Source: a virus. Taken from it: a stretch of DNA of 49,937 nucleotides. Made by a program: the position numbers and the translations under genes. The stretch covers positions 1-49,937 of IMG/VR virus record IMGVR_UViG_3300032020_000007, one strand, 5' to 3'. Positions 38,421 through 46,957 of the stretch are shown piece by piece; the first letter of the stretch is position 1, and each line of letters opens with the position of its first letter. The notes below the pieces were generated by a model. It saw nothing but the letters and a program-made list of their open reading frames with translations. It was not told where the DNA came from and ran no database searches.

Positions 38421-39146
38421 ATGCGTAAATGGATACAAAAACCGCCATTAGGTGTTCAAATAAATTGGGATAATTCAATCGCCAAAGGTCTTGTCGGCTG
38501 CTGGCCGATGAATGAGAGCAGGGGAAATAAAGTCTTTGATTTGAGTGGAAACAGAAATACAGTCACTATTACCAATGCCATTTGGAAACCCTGCAAATTT
38601 GGTTCTGGTTTGTATTTTGATGGGACTGGTGATTACGTTGCTATAACACCTTGTCCTGATTCTCTAAAGTTCAATACAGGCGGTAATTTTACCGTTGTAG
38701 CTTGGATTTTCCCGACTGAAGATGCCCAGAATGTGATTTGTGGCAATGATCTGAATACTGCAAGCGGAGGATGGGGTTTTTTACAAATGACGACAGGCTC
38801 ATTACAATTATATGTTGCTAATGATGCTGAAGTAAGCTCCACTAACAAACTAACACTCAATGCTTGGAATCAGGTTGTCATTGTCTGGCAAGGTGCAGCA
38901 AGAACTTGTAGTTTTTATTTCAACGGAACATTTGATAAAACATCTGTTGCTTTCAGTTATGCTTTGGGATACACGGCAAATAGACCATTTACTATTGGAA
39001 TTGATTCCCGTGATTATACCGGTCAGGATTATCTTGGAAATATAGATAATCTAATGATTTTCAATCGTGCCCTTTCCGCATCCGAAATCGCCCGACTTTA
39101 CTATGAACCATTTATAATGTTTGATAAAAGAAATGTTTGGGACTAA
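38421..39146 (+). CDS. LamG/concanavalin-like lectin domain protein
   Basis: Nearly the whole 241-residue chain is one LamG-type jelly roll: GLVGCWPMNE at the start, LYFDGTGDYVAI, FTVVAWIFPT, then LGNIDNLMIFNRALSASEIA at the end. Such domains bind sugars. In this place it most likely recognises host surface glycans. The G+C content seems higher than that of neighbouring genes, which may reflect acquisition. Confidence 0.85.
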   Translation: MRKWIQKPPLGVQINWDNSIAKGLVGCWPMNESRGNKVFDLSGNRNTVTITNAIWKPCKFGSGLYFDGTGDYVAITPCPDSLKFNTGGNFTVVAWIFPTEDAQNVICGNDLNTASGGWGFLQMTTGSLQLYVANDAEVSSTNKLTLNAWNQVVIVWQGAARTCSFYFNGTFDKTSVAFSYALGYTANRPFTIGIDSRDYTGQDYLGNIDNLMIFNRALSASEIARLYYEPFIMFDKRNVWD

Positions 39147-39182
39147 GATATAGCAGGGTTTCTGCCTTAAAAGAGAATAAAA

Positions 39183-39845
39183 ATGCCAATAGAACTTCAA
39201 AATCCAGAATTTGTAAAACTTTACGGGCAAGCCGCATTATTGACCGGAGAATCTCTGCGTGCTAAAGAAGAATATAGACAGAATATAGAGATTGCAGAGA
39301 GATTAAATACCATCAGGTTACAAAAAGAAATGGCAGAATTTAATCAGCAGCTTGATATAGACCGAATGAAATTTGCTTCTTTATTGGGTTTTGAAAAAGA
39401 AAAACGTGCCCAGACTTGGGATTTAGAAAAAATGGAACAGCGTTCTCGTATTGATTTTCAACAAGAAGAGGCCAAAAGATTAAAGAACCAACAAGAATTT
39501 GATTTGGGATTAAAATATATTAAAGAAAAAGTAGCGGATGGAACTATACCGCCGGATGAAGGGCCTCGATTAGAATTTGATTTAACTATGGAGAAAGTTT
39601 ATAAAGCTCCTTCGGTTAATATACCAAAACCTGTTACAGAAAAACCTAAAATTCCTACAAGCTATGAACAGTGGGAACTCTATAAAGAATTGGGGTTAAT
39701 GCCGCAAGAAGGAGGTCTTGCACCAACAAATCAACTAACACAGCCCCACGCTATTGCAGAACCTAAATCAGAACAAGAATATAATGCTTTGCCTGTTGGA
39801 TCTACTTATAGATATATTGATGGTTCTATAAGGACAAAGAAATAA
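39183..39845 (+). CDS. Coiled-coil virion protein (220 aa)
   Basis: Most of the protein is a long charged helix (IEIAERLNTIRLQKEMAEFN, then QEEAKRLKNQQEFDLGLKY) followed by a Pro-rich and Gly-rich end. It overlaps the start of the giant ejection-type gene by one base. A structural or ejection role is likely. Confidence 0.65.
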   Translation: MPIELQNPEFVKLYGQAALLTGESLRAKEEYRQNIEIAERLNTIRLQKEMAEFNQQLDIDRMKFASLLGFEKEKRAQTWDLEKMEQRSRIDFQQEEAKRLKNQQEFDLGLKYIKEKVADGTIPPDEGPRLEFDLTMEKVYKAPSVNIPKPVTEKPKIPTSYEQWELYKELGLMPQEGGLAPTNQLTQPHAIAEPKSEQEYNALPVGSTYRYIDGSIRTKK

Positions 39846-42800
39846 TGGTTTGGGGTGAAAACGATACTATTGTTCAATTAGACACGCAGCAAACAACACC
39901 ATCAGTTTCCTGGGGCAAAGAGGATATTATCCAACAACCAACAACTGCTCAACCCATATTACCAGCAAATGTTTCCTGGGGACAACAAGATAAGCTGGTT
40001 ACTGATGAGGCAATGGGTTTAGTAGAAAGATTTGGCAAACAACTTTATAATGTTGGTGTTGCTACACCAGCACACGCACTTGGTAAAAGTGATGTTACTC
40101 AAGTTGAGTTTGCTGCTTTAGAAGCACAAAAGAAAAGAAGTGCCGATAGAAGCGCAAAAGGCATAAAAGAATTATCGTCTAATCTTTTAGATGATGAATT
40201 TTCTGATATTGTTGAACAATTAAAAAGTGCCCCTAAAGCAAGGGAAAGTGATGACCTCAAAACTTTGCCCCAATACCCAGAAAAAATAGACATAAATCCT
40301 TTTCTTGCTAATGTTTCCCCTGCAAAAACTTTCATTGAAAAAGGTGTTGATATAGCGGCCTCTGTTGCTGGTATGGCAGCGCAAATAGCAGTATTACGCA
40401 AAGTTCTACCAGCAGGAACTTCTGAACCTGTTATTTGGGAAACCCAAAATCTTGCAACAGGTGGCAAACCTGGAATGGGGGCTGTTTATGGGGGTATGGT
40501 AGGAATTACAAGCAAATTAAATGCTTCTGAACTTGCAAAAGCTACTACGGATGCTGCCGGATTTTATACTTTGGCTCGTGTGCAAGGTGCTACGCAAGAA
40601 GAAGCAATTACACAAGCATTAGTTCCTGCTGTATTGAGGGGGGCAGGTGCTGCATATAAAGGCGTAAAAGGTCAACCTGCGCCAAAACCACAGATTATTG
40701 AGCGAGGCGTCAGGCCGTCTGTTGAAAAACCCCCTACTGCGGCAATAGGGGCGCAACCTAAACCTATAACACCCTCTATTACAGCACCGGAGTTAGAACA
40801 AACTAATAAACAGTTATTAGATTGGTCTTTAACTGCAAAAAAACTTCGTAAAGAAGAAATTGTGCCTGCTGTTCACGAATTAAGAAAAAGACAGGCATTA
40901 AGAGGAACTGAATATCTGCAACGTAGCTTGGCAAAAAATGAGCCTGCGTGGGATTCTCTTGAAAAATCTATTGGTGGTTATAAAGATAAAGCAAACATTC
41001 CTGAAATTACACCACCAAATTTAACAACAGGCCAATGGGAAGGATATGCTAAAAAAATTCTTGATGTATATCCTGCCGAAAAAGTAATGAATCAATTTAC
41101 TCGGACCGAAACACAACAAGCATTAAAACAATTACGTCTTGGGAAAATTCCCACTAATAGGCAATTTGAGCTGCTTGAACCAATTTTAGGGCAAGAAACA
41201 ACTATCCCGCTTTATAAACAATTAAGTAAAGTGCGCCCATTTGCTTGGTCGAATATACCTAAATTAGTAGTGGCAATAGCTAAATCTCCTTTTGCTCTTG
41301 ATGTTCAATATGCTCGTCAAGCATCAGCATTTACGGCCCGTGAGCCTATTATCTATGGCAAAGGAGTTAAAACAGCATTAAAAGCATATACAAGTGAACA
41401 ATTTGCAAGAGATGTTGAAAATGCCATAAAAAGCAATCCAAATCACGCTGAAGCAGGCAAATATCTAAACTTTCTATCTCGTGCTCCTTATGCCAAAGGA
41501 GTAAGGGCAGAGTGGTTTCAATTTGGATTGGGGGAGCGTTTAACAGAGTTGGGATTGAAGCGTGGTAAAGTTGCTAAAACATTACTTGCCCCTGTTCGTG
41601 GTTATGGTAAATGGATGCTTGCCTCCGAGCGTTCTTTTGTTGTTTCAATGGACAGTTCTTTACAAGCATTGTGGGACAAACAAACAGAAGTATGGTCAAA
41701 TGAAAAGAATATGACTCCCGCTTTATTGGAAGCGTATAAAAAGAATTATGGCGGCGTTATAAATTCTTTTATGAAAATTATGAGGGCAAAAACGCCTTCA
41801 GGGAGAGAGATTCAAAGATTAAGTAATTATATTTTATTTTCACCAAGTATGACGTATGCTCGGCCTTACCAGCTAAAAACCATATTTACTAATGAAGGTA
41901 GTCGAGGTTATGCTGCCCAATTAACTGCTACGAATATAGCAAAAATAGCCTTAATTTCGACTATGGCAAGTTTAGTTGGAAATTATTATAGACAGCGTGG
42001 AAAGAAACCAGCCATAGATGGTGAAATAAATCCTTTGCGTGGAACGTGGGGGCAAATAAAAGTCAACAATACTTGGTTTGATTTTTGTGGTGGTGATGCC
42101 CAATTTTATAGAACACTTGGAAGATTGACAGTAGGGGCTTATGCTTATACACAACAACCGCCTATGCACGTTGGTAAATACGCCGTTCAAAAACCAGAAC
42201 AAGTTTTAACCAAATATGGGGCAAGTCGTGAAACTGCCGCATTGGGTTTTATAAAACAAATGCTTTCCGGCAAAGATTATAATGGTAGGTTAATTCCTCG
42301 ATGGCAAACTTTGATACGTTCTTTGCCTCCTCAATTTGCCACAAATACTTTTGATGCAATGTGGTCAGATGGCGTATTAACCGGATTACTTGCTACGGCA
42401 GCTTCAACAATGTCTGCCGGTGTATCAACTTATCCCACACCTGCGTATGTTGAAAAACAAGATTTACAGGATAAGATAGCTCAACAGAATTTCAAAAAAG
42501 ATTGGGATGATTTGAATAGGTCTCAACAAACTGCTTTAACATTCAAATATCGTAAAGAATTTGTGCCAACGGAACAACAAATTAAAAAAGAGCGCTATGA
42601 AGCACAACCAGAGCAGATTTCTATTGCGGAACAAAAACAAACGGAAAAATGGATAGTTAGTCAATTACCTGCAAAACAAAGACAGTTAATTAAAGATAAT
42701 GCAATTAGTATTCAGATTTCAAGAAACATCGGTGTTTGGCACTTGGACGATAAGAAATATAAGCGTTATCAACAATTAACCGTACACTATCTAACAGAAC

Positions 42801-42901
42801 AACTTAATAAAATGAAAACTGATAAACCTATTCTTTTGAAAACGGCTGTAAATATAGCAAAAGTTAAAGCAAGAGCACAACTTCAACAAGAAACTAAATA
42901 A
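39845..42901 (+). CDS. Large internal virion/ejection protein (1018 aa)
   Basis: The largest gene of the window, at the end of the virion arm, in the place of podoviral internal core proteins. The N-terminus has three short repeats (VWGEND, VSWGKED, VSWGQQD within the first 55 residues). The rest is mainly helical, with a hydrophobic part near residues 690-720 (NIAKIALISTMASLVGNYY) that could enter a membrane during ejection. The block with FDFCGGDAQFYRTLGRLTVG resembles large polyvalent phage proteins. It is packaged and delivered with the DNA by inference. Confidence 0.7.
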   Translation: MVWGENDTIVQLDTQQTTPSVSWGKEDIIQQPTTAQPILPANVSWGQQDKLVTDEAMGLVERFGKQLYNVGVATPAHALGKSDVTQVEFAALEAQKKRSADRSAKGIKELSSNLLDDEFSDIVEQLKSAPKARESDDLKTLPQYPEKIDINPFLANVSPAKTFIEKGVDIAASVAGMAAQIAVLRKVLPAGTSEPVIWETQNLATGGKPGMGAVYGGMVGITSKLNASELAKATTDAAGFYTLARVQGATQEEAITQALVPAVLRGAGAAYKGVKGQPAPKPQIIERGVRPSVEKPPTAAIGAQPKPITPSITAPELEQTNKQLLDWSLTAKKLRKEEIVPAVHELRKRQALRGTEYLQRSLAKNEPAWDSLEKSIGGYKDKANIPEITPPNLTTGQWEGYAKKILDVYPAEKVMNQFTRTETQQALKQLRLGKIPTNRQFELLEPILGQETTIPLYKQLSKVRPFAWSNIPKLVVAIAKSPFALDVQYARQASAFTAREPIIYGKGVKTALKAYTSEQFARDVENAIKSNPNHAEAGKYLNFLSRAPYAKGVRAEWFQFGLGERLTELGLKRGKVAKTLLAPVRGYGKWMLASERSFVVSMDSSLQALWDKQTEVWSNEKNMTPALLEAYKKNYGGVINSFMKIMRAKTPSGREIQRLSNYILFSPSMTYARPYQLKTIFTNEGSRGYAAQLTATNIAKIALISTMASLVGNYYRQRGKKPAIDGEINPLRGTWGQIKVNNTWFDFCGGDAQFYRTLGRLTVGAYAYTQQPPMHVGKYAVQKPEQVLTKYGASRETAALGFIKQMLSGKDYNGRLIPRWQTLIRSLPPQFATNTFDAMWSDGVLTGLLATAASTMSAGVSTYPTPAYVEKQDLQDKIAQQNFKKDWDDLNRSQQTALTFKYRKEFVPTEQQIKKERYEAQPEQISIAEQKQTEKWIVSQLPAKQRQLIKDNAISIQISRNIGVWHLDDKKYKRYQQLTVHYLTEQLNKMKTDKPILLKTAVNIAKVKARAQLQQETK

Positions 42902-42903
42902 AA

Positions 42904-42937
42904 GCAGCAGCACCTATCGTCTATAAAATGCTGCTGC
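42904..42937 (+). terminator. Hairpin behind the ejection protein gene
   Basis: GCAGCAGCA and TGCTGCTGC pair over nine bases around a 16-base loop. No T run follows at once, so it may be a pause or stability element and not a terminator. Confidence 0.4.
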
Positions 42938-42974
42938 CTGTGAAAGGGTCAAATTTTTCTTCCGTAGGAGTAAT

Positions 42975-43145
42975 ATGAAACGTAAAAGCTATACAGACGC
43001 ACTAATCGAATTGGAAACTGATATGGTATGGATGAAAAAGATTATGAGCAACCATCTTGCATCCCACACCCGGTATAATATCTTGTTAGTGGGGGCATTT
43101 CTTACCACACTTTTAACCCTCATTCTAACACTTATTACAAAATAA
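42975..43145 (+). CDS. Small protein with C-terminal membrane span (56 aa), holin-like build
   Basis: TAGGAG precedes the ATG. The first 30 residues are charged and helical (TDALIELETDMVWMKKIM); a single membrane span closes the protein (YNILLVGAFLTTLLTLILTL). This resembles XhlA-type or class III-like holin accessory proteins, and the place at the end of the late arm is usual for lysis genes. No endolysin lies beside it, so the role is open. Confidence 0.5.
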   Translation: MKRKSYTDALIELETDMVWMKKIMSNHLASHTRYNILLVGAFLTTLLTLILTLITK

Positions 43146-43162
43146 CTTATATTTTTATTGCG

Positions 43163-43191
43163 GGCGGGCAGTCCGTATTTTGCTGCCCGCC
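43163..43191. terminator. Hairpin between the convergent arms
   Basis: GGCGGGCAG pairs perfectly with CTGCCCGCC over nine bases with an 11-base loop. It lies in the 83 bases between the last rightward and the last leftward gene. An AT-rich stretch flanks it on the left. It probably stops transcription from both sides. Confidence 0.7.
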
Positions 43192-43228
43192 AAGAGAGAG
43201 GATGTATTTAATAAGTTTATTTATAGGT

Positions 43229-43528
43229 TTATTTAATAAAATCGGATAAATTACCTATTTTCTTATACCCAAACGCAATAAACTCCTGCTGACCTGTTGA
43301 TTGATGATGACCATCGATGCTAAACGATTTCAACTTATGGTCTATCTCAACAATAATTCTCTTTCCGCCGTATCCACCCCTTACAACATCCCCTGCCTTA
43401 AAGACATACTCTTCTTCTTTCGGGGCTGGTTCAGGGGTTGGAATCATTAAAACATCCAATACTTTCTTTGAATCCTCTTTAGTTAAGTTAAAAACCATAC
43501 AGTCGTGAACCATAAATGAATCTGTCAT
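43229..43528 (-). CDS. Hypothetical protein (99 aa)
   Basis: The ATG at 43528 follows AAAGGA and gives MTDSFMVHDCMVF; the frame further upstream has no ribosome binding site. The second half has an SH3-like pattern (AGDVVRGGYGGKRIIVEID). It is the last leftward gene before the convergent hairpin. Function is unknown. Confidence 0.65.
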   Translation of the reverse strand: MTDSFMVHDCMVFNLTKEDSKKVLDVLMIPTPEPAPKEEEYVFKAGDVVRGGYGGKRIIVEIDHKLKSFSIDGHHQSTGQQEFIAFGYKKIGNLSDFIK

Positions 43529-43550
43529 TTTAGTTCCTTTCTGGAAGAAT

Positions 43551-43624
43551 CTACACTCACTTACCAATTATCACTCTTTAGGGCATCCTACACTCTTTAT
43601 CACTCTTTGGAGCTTTCTACACTC
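43551..43624 (-). repeat. Iteron-like octamer cluster
   Basis: On the minus strand GAGTGTAG occurs three times (plus-strand starts 43551, 43588, 43617) and GAGTGATA twice (43569, 43598). All face the same way. Octamers of the same type are 29 or 37 bases apart and the two GAGTGATA copies are exactly 29 apart. The cluster fills the space between two genes and could bind a protein (operator or origin iteron). Confidence 0.65.
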
Positions 43625-43626
43625 AA

Positions 43627-43650
43627 AAACCCCCCACCATTAGGGGGTTT
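43627..43650 (-). terminator. Rho-independent terminator (minus strand)
   Basis: Read on the minus strand, AAACCCCC and GGGGGTTT form a stem directly followed by T residues. The stop codon of 43640-43864 lies inside the stem. This is the clearest intrinsic terminator of the window. Confidence 0.8.
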
Positions 43651-43864
43651 CAATGCCAGTTTTGGCTGTGTCATCCCCTTTAACCTTCTTGTAAGGACGA
43701 TATTGAAAAAGGGGGCATCCAGTATCGCTGCACAAAGCAACCTCATTTCTAACGTAACCAACACATTCCTGACAAAATGCCTTTATCCCAGCCGATTTAC
43801 TTTTACCTGATATTGCTCTACTATAAACATTTTTGTAAATTTGAGGTATATCTCTTTCGTTCAT
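43640..43864 (-). CDS. Conserved Cys-rich phage protein (74 aa)
   Basis: SKSAGIKAFCQECVGY, then CSDTGCPLFQYRPYK shows a four-Cys site of a type often seen in small phage proteins (a CxxC followed by C-x4-CPL and an R-P-Y end). Its function is unknown. AGGAG precedes the ATG and the gene ends in the terminator. Confidence 0.7.
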   Translation of the reverse strand: MNERDIPQIYKNVYSRAISGKSKSAGIKAFCQECVGYVRNEVALCSDTGCPLFQYRPYKKVKGDDTAKTGIETP

Positions 43865-43904
43865 TTCATTTACTCCTACGTTATATGTTACGGTTTGTTC
43901 TTAC

Positions 43905-44225
43905 CTATAAGATTGTTACTATGTCCGTATAGTACTTGTCAAGGCGTTGTGTTTTAGAACTTGCTGTAATAACTCCTGTCCTATTAAAAATGACCCAAGC
44001 GGAATCATTTCTTAATAATTCGACCAATTTTTGTTTAGACCAGTATGATAAAGCGGAAAGATGCAAAATTATTCTGAATTCGTGCATACCAGAAATCCCC
44101 AAATCAAAAAGACATTTTCTAACAATCCAAGTTTCTTCTCTTTTTTGTCCCTCCAACCCTCTTAAATTCTCTTGTAATGTTTCAATATCTCTCTTGCACT
44201 GTTCAATTTTTTCATTGGTATCCAT
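43905..44225 (-). CDS. Coiled-coil hypothetical protein, paralog of 397-732
   Basis: A charged coiled-coil N-terminus (KIEQCKRDIETLQENLRGLE) is followed by FRIILHLSALSYWSKQKL and DSAWVIFNRTG, matching the arrangement of 397-732 (RLILNLSA, then DIWISFCPSG). Identity is moderate, so the duplication is old. AGGAG precedes the start. Function is unknown. Confidence 0.75.
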   Translation of the reverse strand: MDTNEKIEQCKRDIETLQENLRGLEGQKREETWIVRKCLFDLGISGMHEFRIILHLSALSYWSKQKLVELLRNDSAWVIFNRTGVITASSKTQRLDKYYTDIVTIL

Positions 44226-44233
44226 ACTTTCTC

Positions 44234-44416
44234 CTATGTTATACCCAATATGGTTTTCTTGTTTTTCTTTGGCAGGGAAGCCCTGCTACGAATTTTTCGT
44301 ATCCTCTTATTAAATTCTTTATCGGACATTCTAATAGAACCATCATACATTGCCCACCGTAAATCCATTTCTTGTTGGGAAATTAGCATTGGTCTTCGAT
44401 TGGAACCTTTTCCCAT
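44234..44416 (-). CDS. Small basic phage protein, MGKGSNRRP type (60 aa)
   Basis: Starting at the ATG at 44416 gives MGKGSNRRPMLISQQEMDLR, an opening seen in many small phage proteins of unknown role, then a basic end (KRIRKIRSRASLPKKNKK). The longer frame to 44461 has no extra support. Confidence 0.65.
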   Translation of the reverse strand: MGKGSNRRPMLISQQEMDLRWAMYDGSIRMSDKEFNKRIRKIRSRASLPKKNKKTILGIT

Positions 44417-44420
44417 ACTA

Positions 44421-44693
44421 TTATCTCTGAAAGCGGTTTCTTCGTGTATAATACAAAGCAAGTATAACCCAGATGATATTCCAGACCACTATATGGCAAG
44501 CGCCCATAAGACTTATCCATTGATTGAGATGCGGGTAATAATACAAGTCCCATAAACTTCCAAATGCAAAACAGATAAAAGGACTTATTCGGACACCTTT
44601 AACAGTTTTATCTTTCCATAGTTGAACACAGTTTAGGAATATGAAAAGCCCCAGAAGAAACTTATATCCACCATTTATAATGTCCGGCGTCAT
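44421..44693 (-). CDS. Membrane protein with three predicted spans (90 aa)
   Basis: Hydrophobic segments FLLGLFIFLNCVQL, FICFAFGSLWDLYYY and IVVWNIIWVILALYY alternate with short loops; VKGVRISP and YYPHLNQW between them look like a family signature of phage inner-membrane proteins. It overlaps the exonuclease stop by one base. Function is unknown. Confidence 0.65.
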   Translation of the reverse strand: MTPDIINGGYKFLLGLFIFLNCVQLWKDKTVKGVRISPFICFAFGSLWDLYYYPHLNQWISLMGACHIVVWNIIWVILALYYTRRNRFQR

Positions 44694-45367
44694 CAGATGC
44701 TCCTGTTCGACCTCGGTGAATACTTCACAAGCTCACGATAATTTTTACGCAGCTCTTGAACGTCAATTTTACAATGCTTTAAGATGTAATTCAACGCCCT
44801 TTTATCCCCACGCAAGGCAGCCATCCACATCTCTGGGTCAACTAAAGTCTTCTCTGATTTACCTCGCAACAAACGAGAGATGTTTGCCTGGGAATTAGAT
44901 GAGATAAGCAATTTACCTTTAGCTAATTTCCAAACATCAGTAGTCTTAATATCACCGTAGAGAGGGAAAGGCAGTTTATGATACAGCGCCCGTGTTCTTA
45001 AAAGAGGCAAATCACAATTATCCCCGTAATGATGAATAATACGGTCATATTTCCACATCTCTTTAATACAAGACCGAACTATGTTTTTGTCCTGCTTTTT
45101 ATACAAGTCCTCTTTGGTGATTAAATCCCACTTGATGCGGCCCTTCTCGTCTCCGATTACCCAACAAAGTATGACCCCCCAGTCTCCGGCTATCTTACCC
45201 CAGTTGTTCTTACCAGCATAAAACTCGGTGTCCAGAAAACCGATTCTTTCTGGATGGTTTGTTTCTTCCCTCCAACATTTAGGATGTGCTAATGCGGAGT
45301 GCCCGTGTTTACAACGAAAATTGTTTAATTCTTTAACATCTTTGAGGGTCAAATTTGATAGATTCAT
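44693..45367 (-). CDS. DEDD-type 3'-5' exonuclease (RNase H-like)
   Basis: GFLDTEFYAG holds the first acidic pair, HHYGDNCDLPLL the second region and HCKIDVQEL the final H-x4-D type motif. A short Cys/His section stands at the N-terminus (CKHGHSALAHPKC). It would trim DNA or RNA ends in replication or recombination. It overlaps both neighbours by one to four bases, so it is part of an operon. Confidence 0.75.
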   Translation of the reverse strand: MNLSNLTLKDVKELNNFRCKHGHSALAHPKCWREETNHPERIGFLDTEFYAGKNNWGKIAGDWGVILCWVIGDEKGRIKWDLITKEDLYKKQDKNIVRSCIKEMWKYDRIIHHYGDNCDLPLLRTRALYHKLPFPLYGDIKTTDVWKLAKGKLLISSNSQANISRLLRGKSEKTLVDPEMWMAALRGDKRALNYILKHCKIDVQELRKNYRELVKYSPRSNRSI

Positions 45368-45552
45368 TTGCTTCCTTTCAAAATACCTCTTCTTTTTAAT
45401 TCAAACTCCAATACATCCCTACTTTCCCACTTTATTACACCACTATACGCAAGAGCGTAACCATTGCGTCTGCGTTCCTCATTCTCTGCATCCATAAAAA
45501 ATCTATCCGACTCAACTAACTCTGTTAATGCTGCTAATTCAACATCCTTCAT
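45364..45552 (-). CDS. Small hypothetical protein (62 aa)
   Basis: Helical and charged (VESDRFFMDAENEERRRN, ending KRRGILKGSK). AAAGGGAG precedes the ATG, which overlaps the upstream stop. Function is unknown. Confidence 0.65.
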   Translation of the reverse strand: MKDVELAALTELVESDRFFMDAENEERRRNGYALAYSGVIKWESRDVLEFELKRRGILKGSK

Positions 45553-45770
45553 CTTTGCTCCCTTTCAATATCATTGATTTCCTGCTCAATAATTTTAATA
45601 GGAGAAACATACCCAATAATGTCATCTGTTCCCGCATCATTATAAATTATCTTCTTTGCCCATTTCAAAGCAGCAAGATAACCAAACCTTATACCCTGCC
45701 AATACTCATAATCATCTGTTATAATGGATACCTGTTCGATTTGCGGAAACTGTTTCTCAAACTCGGACAT
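45549..45770 (-). CDS. Small hypothetical protein (73 aa)
   Basis: Mixed alpha/beta, acidic (EYWQGIRFGYLAALKWAKK in the middle). It is coupled to the gene downstream by ATGA. Function is unknown. Confidence 0.6.
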   Translation of the reverse strand: MSEFEKQFPQIEQVSIITDDYEYWQGIRFGYLAALKWAKKIIYNDAGTDDIIGYVSPIKIIEQEINDIEREQR

Positions 45771-45793
45771 TTTAACCCCACTTTCTGTCTCTC

Positions 45794-46528
45794 TTAATAA
45801 AGAGTAACTTTATTCTTATCAAGATACGCTTTAATAATGTCGATTGGGATTGCAACACCATAAGACCTGGCAAAAACGCCCACATACATACCAACCAATT
45901 TGCCCTGCATAGAGAATATGGGGGAACCTGATACCCCTGGCGCACCAATAGCGCTAATAGACATTAAAAAAGTATCATCCCATAAATCAGGAATCTTAAA
46001 ATTCTGGGCACAGATTATGCCTTGAGAGATAAATCGAGGATAAAGGGCTGGATTGGCTATTGTAAAAATGGAATCACCTGGTTTAAGGGTTGAATCATAA
46101 AATGATATAGAACAAAGTTTCTCAATACCTACCGGATTGACCTGAATCAAAGCAAGGTCAACAGCCGCATTAGCATCTACGATAGTAGCACTCAAAGAAC
46201 AACCCTCAAAAGGAACAACCTTAATAACAACTGGCTCATCAAGCTCATTTGGATCTGCAAACAAACCTACCTGTTTCCTAATAACGTGGTTAGCAGTAAG
46301 AATCAAACCTTTGTCTTTGTCCACAATAAATCCAGAACCACCGCCACCTTCCTCGTCTGTTACAACCACAATAGCAGGACTCAACTGGATATATAGTTCT
46401 GGTAAAGACTGATTTGTGTTCTGATTAGAAAATCGAAAGAAAATTAAAGGTGGCGTCAGAAAACAAGTTATTGTAAAAGCAATTACACAAATAAAACATA
46501 GTGGGCGAAAAAACTTTGAGCGATTCAT
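45794..46528 (-). CDS. Membrane-anchored trypsin-like serine protease
   Basis: The catalytic triad is visible: His81 in LTANHVI, Asp124 in AAVDLALIQV and Ser200 in APGVSGSPIF. The first 30 residues (FFRPLCFICVIAFTITCFL) are a signal or anchor segment, so the protease domain would lie outside the inner membrane. There is no PDZ domain, unlike DegP. The ATG at 46528 has AGGAG upstream and is preferred over 46576. A protease of this type is unusual in a phage; lysis, envelope remodelling or exclusion of other phages are possible roles. Confidence 0.88.
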   Translation of the reverse strand: MNRSKFFRPLCFICVIAFTITCFLTPPLIFFRFSNQNTNQSLPELYIQLSPAIVVVTDEEGGGGSGFIVDKDKGLILTANHVIRKQVGLFADPNELDEPVVIKVVPFEGCSLSATIVDANAAVDLALIQVNPVGIEKLCSISFYDSTLKPGDSIFTIANPALYPRFISQGIICAQNFKIPDLWDDTFLMSISAIGAPGVSGSPIFSMQGKLVGMYVGVFARSYGVAIPIDIIKAYLDKNKVTLY

Positions 46529-46583
46529 AGGTAATCTCCTAAATTCTGCAATACATTTATTGACATTTACTGACAATTACTGA

Positions 46584-46772
46584 TTACTTCACTCGTTTTC
46601 GCTCCTTAATTTCTTTAATCTCGACCGCACGAACATCTTTGAATCTTTTGCGGGCATCTTCTCTTGATGTAAATATGCCAGAACGATAGTAAAAACCGAG
46701 ATCATCTTCTTCAAGCCAGACAACTAATTTGTCATTTATACATCCAGCCCAGTATTTTTTGTTCTTTTTCAT
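46584..46772 (-). CDS. Small hypothetical protein (62 aa)
   Basis: Basic and beta-like in its first half (YWAGCINDKLVVWLEEDD), helical and charged at the end. It overlaps the upstream gene by ATGA. Function is unknown. Confidence 0.65.
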   Translation of the reverse strand: MKKNKKYWAGCINDKLVVWLEEDDLGFYYRSGIFTSREDARKRFKDVRAVEIKEIKERKRVK

Positions 46773-46957
46773 TTTTTGCTCCTAAAACTTATCATTAACC
46801 TACGATATTGACTATAAGCATCATTGTTTGGTAACTGTTCCCCGAAATAGCAGTAACGGGCCAAAGCCGAACCCGCAAGATGGTCAAGAAGATGTCTGCG
46901 TTTCTTCCTATCTTGGCTCAAGAACCAACGTAGCCACACTTTAGTATTAGGAAACAC
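46769..46957 (-). CDS. Small basic protein (62 aa)
   Basis: The start is GTG with AGAGGG five bases upstream. The protein is rich in Arg and Lys with aromatic residues (VWLRWFLSQDRKKRRHLLDH). It overlaps the end of 46947-47702 by 11 bases. Function is unknown. Confidence 0.6.
   Translation of the reverse strand: MFPNTKVWLRWFLSQDRKKRRHLLDHLAGSALARYCYFGEQLPNNDAYSQYRRLMISFRSKK

Noticed and set aside
43551-43624. CRISPR-like array
   Set aside because: The repeats are only eight bases with unequal spacers of two to eleven bases; no cas genes are present.
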